A stretch of 64,000 bases of DNA from assembly GCF_001482285.1 (NCBI RefSeq), contig NZ_LOEP01000027.1, forward strand, positions 124,001-188,000, written 5' to 3'. Positions 60,227-64,000 of this stretch are shown here, one piece after another. The notes below the pieces were generated by a model. That model saw only the letters and a program-made list of their open reading frames with translations. It was not told the origin of the DNA and ran no database searches. How positions within the stretch are numbered: position 1 is the stretch's first letter; each line of letters begins with the position of its first letter. The DNA is from Haloferax sp. Q22 (lineage in GTDB: Archaea > Halobacteriota > Halobacteria > Halobacteriales > Haloferacaceae). The translations under genes were made by a program, and so were the position numbers.

Positions 60227-62642
60227 ACACACCATCGAAGACAGCATCGACAAAGCGGCCACGACCGTCGGTTCGGTCTGGCCGATTCACTCGTTCGTGA
60301 CGGCCAACCCGCTTTCGGGATTCGAAGACATGCCGTTCCACGAAGCCGTCACCCAGGCCGCTGACCTCGTCGGCGGCCGCGGCTACCCGACCCCCGAGAC
60401 GTTCGAAGCGGCCCTCGACGACGGGCAAATCGACCCCGATGTGCTCGCCTCGGAACTGGCCGAGCGCGGCTACGACGACGACCCCGAAACGCTGCTGAAG
60501 CGCATGGACGCCGGCGTCGAGTCGGAGCCCTCGGACGCCGAGACTGACGCCGACGCCGGCACCGCGCGGGTCGACCGCGTGCTGACGAAGTGGCTGTCGG
60601 CGTTCCTCGATGAGGGACAGGCCCACTGGCCGATGCCGAACCGCGAAGACGGGTTCTACAGCGCCTTCCGCTCGATGGCCGCGTACGACGGCCAGATTCC
60701 CGACGACGGAATCGTCGCCGACCTGCCCGAGTCGCCGGTCGAAACCGTCGAGTCCGTGGTCGCGTCGTACCCCGAAAGCCAGTGGGTGCCGATATTCGAA
60801 GAGCAACTCGCCGCGCTCCCCGGCTGGACCGGCTTCATCAAGCAACGCGCCGCCGACGGCGGCGAGTGGCAGTCCACGCACCCGATTACGCTCGAAGGCT
60901 ACCTCGCGGCACGTCTCGCGCTCCTCGACGCGTTCGGCGTCGATGTCGAGCCGTCGACCGGTCCCGAGAACCCCGAGACCGACACGGCCGACGAACTCGC
61001 CGACGCGTTCCTGAGCGCGTGGGAGGCGAGTTACCGCGGCGAGGTCGTCGACCGCGTCGCCGCCGAGAGCGAGGCCCTCGAAAACAGCGCGCCCGGCGGT
61101 CGTCCGGACGCGCAACTGGTCTTCTGTATCGACACGCGCTCGGAGGTTATCCGCCGGCACATCGAGGACACGGGCGACTACGAGACCCACGGCTACGCCG
61201 GCTTCTTCGGCATCCCGATGGAGTACCAGGGCTACGACGACGAGGAGTCGGTCGACGCCTGCCCCCCGATTGTCGAACCGCAGCACCACGTCACCGAGGT
61301 CCCGACCGACGAGGAGACGAAGACGAGCCACGACCGCTGGTCGCGCTTCCGCGAGGCCGCGGGCGAGGCCATCGAGGCGCTGAAGACCAACCCCGCCACC
61401 GCCTTCGGCTTCGTCGAGAGCGCGGGGAGCGGGTACGGGGTCGCCCTCGCGGCCCGCACGCTCGTCCCCGGGCGCGTCTCCGACCTGCTCGGAACCGCCG
61501 ACGACGCGGCCCCCGACAACCACGAGTTCTGCGACCCAATCGTCCACCACCAGCACTCCTACGTCGGCGACCTCCCAGTGGGGCTGACCGACGACGAGAA
61601 AGTCGAGTACGCCGCGAACGCCTTCGGACTGATGGGCTGGGAGGAGTTCGGTCGCCTCGTCGTGTTCACCGGCCACGCCAGCGAGACGGCCAACAACCCG
61701 TTCGATTCGAGTCTGGACTGCGGTGCCTGCGCCGGCAACCCCGGCGGCCCGAACGCCCGCGTCCTCGCGGCCATCTGCAACGACGAGACCGTCAAGGCCG
61801 AACTCCGCGACCGCGGGTTCGACATCCCCGAGGACACGGTGTTCGTCGCCGGTGAGCACAACACGACGACCGACGAAATCGACCTGTTCGACGGCGACGT
61901 GCCCCAGAGCCACGCCGACGACCTCGACCGCCTGCGCGCGGACCTTGCGGTCGCCCGGGAGAACGCGACCGCCGAGCGGACGGGTGCCGACGGCTCCGCG
62001 GCCGTCAGCGAGGCGGAGCGCCGCGCCGCCGACTGGGCCGAGACGCGCCCCGAGTGGGGACTGGCCGGCAACGCCGGCTTCGTCATCGGCCCTCGCGAAC
62101 TGACGAGCGACCTCGACCTCGATGGCCGCGCGTTCCTCCACTCGTATAACCACTCGACGGACCCCGACGGCGACGCGCTCGAAGCGATTCTGACGGGTCC
62201 GATGGTCGTCACCCAGTGGATAAACGCGCAGTACTACTTCTCGACGGTCGACAACGCCGTCTACGGGAGCGGGTCGAAGGTGACCCAGAACCCCGTCGGT
62301 AACGTCGGCGTCTATCAGGGCAACGGCGGCGACCTGATGACCGGACTCCCGCTCCAGTCGCTGATGGCCGCCGACGACAGGCCGTACCACCAGCCGCTCC
62401 GCCTCTCGACGGTCATCCACGCGCCGGTCGACCGCGTCACCGACGTGCTGGCCGACCACGCGGAGCTGACCGAACTGCTCGACAACGACTGGCTCTCGCT
62501 GACGGTCGTCGACCCGACGCAGGACCACCGCGCCTTCCACTACGAGGAGGAACTGACGTGGACGCCGGCGTTCGAGCAGATAGCGGCCGAAGCCGAATCG
62601 CGCCCGGAAGCACCGACCGCGACCGCCGTCGCGGACGACTAA
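60216..62642 (+). CDS. dabA: DabA inorganic-carbon uptake subunit (DUF2309)
   Basis: An 808-residue cytoplasmic subunit related to beta-carbonic anhydrase. Residue Cys304 and Asp306 (VFCIDTRSE), His487 (TGHASETANN), and Cys502 (LDCGACAG) are arranged C-x-D, H...15...C, the same as the zinc site of the bacterial DabA of Halothiobacillus as I recall it. With DabB it should convert CO2 to bicarbonate vectorially inside the cell. The first residues (IHSFVTANPLSGFEDMPF) match the family. The stop interlocks with that of the next gene on the other strand (4-base overlap). Confidence 0.9.
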   Translation: MSTEHTIEDSIDKAATTVGSVWPIHSFVTANPLSGFEDMPFHEAVTQAADLVGGRGYPTPETFEAALDDGQIDPDVLASELAERGYDDDPETLLKRMDAGVESEPSDAETDADAGTARVDRVLTKWLSAFLDEGQAHWPMPNREDGFYSAFRSMAAYDGQIPDDGIVADLPESPVETVESVVASYPESQWVPIFEEQLAALPGWTGFIKQRAADGGEWQSTHPITLEGYLAARLALLDAFGVDVEPSTGPENPETDTADELADAFLSAWEASYRGEVVDRVAAESEALENSAPGGRPDAQLVFCIDTRSEVIRRHIEDTGDYETHGYAGFFGIPMEYQGYDDEESVDACPPIVEPQHHVTEVPTDEETKTSHDRWSRFREAAGEAIEALKTNPATAFGFVESAGSGYGVALAARTLVPGRVSDLLGTADDAAPDNHEFCDPIVHHQHSYVGDLPVGLTDDEKVEYAANAFGLMGWEEFGRLVVFTGHASETANNPFDSSLDCGACAGNPGGPNARVLAAICNDETVKAELRDRGFDIPEDTVFVAGEHNTTTDEIDLFDGDVPQSHADDLDRLRADLAVARENATAERTGADGSAAVSEAERRAADWAETRPEWGLAGNAGFVIGPRELTSDLDLDGRAFLHSYNHSTDPDGDALEAILTGPMVVTQWINAQYYFSTVDNAVYGSGSKVTQNPVGNVGVYQGNGGDLMTGLPLQSLMAADDRPYHQPLRLSTVIHAPVDRVTDVLADHAELTELLDNDWLSLTVVDPTQDHRAFHYEEELTWTPAFEQIAAEAESRPEAPTATAVADD

Positions 62643-63178
62643 TCGTCGGCCCCCGGTAGCTCGCGTCTCGGGTCGGCAGTATTCGTATTCGACAGCAGTT
62701 CTCCAGCGTCCGGCTCTCGAAACTCACGAGTCGCGGCCGCGGTCGCCGTCGTCGGACAGCGTTCGCTCGGGTTGCTAGTGTGCCAAATCGTCAACCGTGG
62801 CGCGTCTCGCGGGCCGGTATTCACATCGCCAATCTGCAGCCCGATGCTCTCGCTGTCGTACTCGTCGATGTCGATAGCGCGCCACTCCGTTCGCTCGTCG
62901 AGGCGGGCTCTCACGACGTATTCACCGGCCTCGGTTCCCCACGCACACGGGATAACCGCACCCCCGGGTCCGATATCGTCTCCAGCCGTCGCGCTGTGGT
63001 CCGCCCAGTAGATTGGTTCACCGTTCCGTTCTATCAGAACGTGGACCGTGTGCGGGCGATACCCGTGGTTGACGACGGATATCTGGCCGAGCGTCGGAGC
63101 TGTGTCCGGGCTATCGGACGACAGACAACCGCCGACGAGTGCCGTTCCGAGTAGAGAGACGAAGTGGCGACGACGCAT
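62639..63178 (-). CDS. Predicted lipoprotein of unknown function
   Basis: A 179-residue exported protein. MRRRHFVSLLGTALVGGCLSS combines a basic start, a hydrophobic core, and a lipobox (VGGC), so it should be lipid-anchored at Cys18. The mature part is beta-rich and contains NHGYRPHTVHVLIERNGEP, a pattern seen in small Ig-like haloarchaeal lipoproteins. The start at 63178 is chosen for the signal. Its 3' end overlaps dabA by four bases, tail to tail. Role unknown. Confidence 0.75.
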   Translation of the reverse strand: MRRRHFVSLLGTALVGGCLSSDSPDTAPTLGQISVVNHGYRPHTVHVLIERNGEPIYWADHSATAGDDIGPGGAVIPCAWGTEAGEYVVRARLDERTEWRAIDIDEYDSESIGLQIGDVNTGPRDAPRLTIWHTSNPSERCPTTATAAATREFREPDAGELLSNTNTADPRRELPGADD

Positions 63179-63495
63179 GCCGATTACCCACCGTTTCCGC
63201 ACAAGTAGCTTTGGCCGTTGTGGACACGTGGTTCGGGGGAGACGGTGCGGTCTGCCTCGTCGTCGCGACTGTGAGAGGCGCAGTCGCACGTCACCCACAT
63301 TCTGTATCGCAGTATTTGATTTATCTCCGCAGTCACCGCCTCAGTCGATATCGCGCCCGGACGGCAGATTTCGCCATCTGGTTGCGGGTTCGTGGTGTTT
63401 TCTTCCACAGCAGAGGGCCAATTCATGCAAGATAGTGAACACACCGAGCGAACAGATACCAAAGCATTACTTATCGCAGTTCGCAGGGGCCTGTA
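63179..63495. other. Intergenic stretch before gcvT
   Basis: About 320 bases with no convincing gene. AT content rises towards gcvT. ATTACTTATCG at 63465-63475 includes a likely TATA element about 23-31 bases before the gcvT ATG, consistent with a leaderless transcript. Confidence 0.4.
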
Positions 63496-64000
63496 TGGGC
63501 CTTCGCAAGCCGCCGTTGTACGACGTCCACGCGGACGCCGGGGCGACGTTCACCGAGTTCGGCGGATGGGACATGCCTGTGGAGTACGACTCCATCAAGG
63601 CCGAACACGCGGCCGTCCGAGAATCGGTCGGCATCTTCGACGTTTCGCACATGAGCGAACTCGAGGTGTCCGGCCCGGACGCGACCGCGCTGATGCAGCG
63701 CCTGACGACGAACGACGTGACGGCCCTCGAACCGGGTGACTCGCAGTACTCGGCCATCGTGAACGACGAGGGCGTCATCATCGACGACACCGTCGTCTAC
63801 CGACTCCCCGACCGCGACGAGCGGGTCTATCTCTTCATCCCGAACGCCGGCCACGACGAGGAGATGTACGACCGCTGGACCTCGTTCCGCGACGACTGGG
63901 ACCTCGACGCGACCGTCGAGGACGTGACCGAGGACTGGGCGATGTTCGCGGTACAGGGCCCCGACGCCCTCGATTCTGTCACCGACGCCGCGCCCGACGC
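63496..64000 (+). CDS. gcvT: Aminomethyltransferase (glycine cleavage T protein), 5' part
   Basis: T protein of the glycine cleavage system; passes the methylene unit from the H protein to tetrahydrofolate. The first 168 residues are visible. They begin MGLRKPPLYDVHADAGA and show the family motifs EFGGWDMPVEY, VGIFDVSHMSELEV, and TTNDVTALEPGDSQYSAIVNDEGVIIDDTVVYRL. The reading frame runs off the window, so the C-terminal half is not seen. Other gcv genes would be expected to follow. Confidence 0.93.

Overview
The window comes from a halophilic archaeon of the Haloferax type. The DNA is GC-rich, the proteins are very acidic, and many genes have an AT-rich TATA element 24-33 bases before the start codon, as in leaderless haloarchaeal transcripts. 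Taxon-typical genes include an S-layer glycoprotein with an ArtA-type PGF C-terminal tail, archaeal pilins, a halolysin very close to the R4 enzyme of Haloferax mediterranei as I remember it, archaeal RFC large subunit, EF-1alpha and HMG-CoA synthase. I see no insertion sequence, CRISPR array or intein.

Layout. 1-2.3 kb: end of a chemotaxis transducer, a CBS protein, a DUF2062 membrane protein and a tiny membrane protein. 2.6-2.8 kb: two identical tRNA-Val(GAC) genes in tandem. 3.0-6.9 kb: the trpDFEG operon behind an operator-like set of repeats. 7.7-10.8 kb: B12-dependent ribonucleotide reductase with a 22-codon ORF just before it. 10.8-15.7 kb: a cell-surface block (S-layer glycoprotein, two paralogous pilins) bounded by long non-coding stretches. 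15.8-19.8 kb: small membrane proteins, DUF1684, aldo/keto reductase, EamA transporter. 19.9-26.1 kb: a complete five-gene dipeptide ABC operon. 26.3-32.6 kb: RNase HI, a TatC-like membrane protein, malic enzyme, an M24-fold protein without metal ligands, heme A synthase. 32.8-35.3 kb: a three-gene amino-acid ABC transporter. 35.3-46.3 kb: alcohol dehydrogenase, RFC large subunit, acetyltransferases, amidohydrolase, XRE regulator, HMG-CoA synthase and small membrane proteins. 46.4-50.0 kb: two divergent pilin-like surface proteins. 50.1-57.4 kb: DUF2150, TatD-like and NYN proteins, halolysin, a RimK-protease fusion, and EF-1alpha outside its usual ribosomal context. 57.9-64.0 kb: an Lrp/AsnC regulator, the DabB-DabA inorganic-carbon pair, a lipoprotein and the start of gcvT.

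The main points for a second look are: tandem duplications of 80, 120 and 132 bp at three places, two of which copy the 3' end of a gene with its downstream region (hmgB, maeB) and one a tRNA; clear palindromic operators before trpD, maeB and an XRE regulator; the divergent pair of pilin-like proteins, one carrying four repeats of about 105 residues; a divergent TatC-fold protein; and a DAB carbon-uptake pair whose metal-ligand spacing matches characterised DabA.

All functional calls come from reading motifs by eye. Family names are from memory and were not checked against a database.
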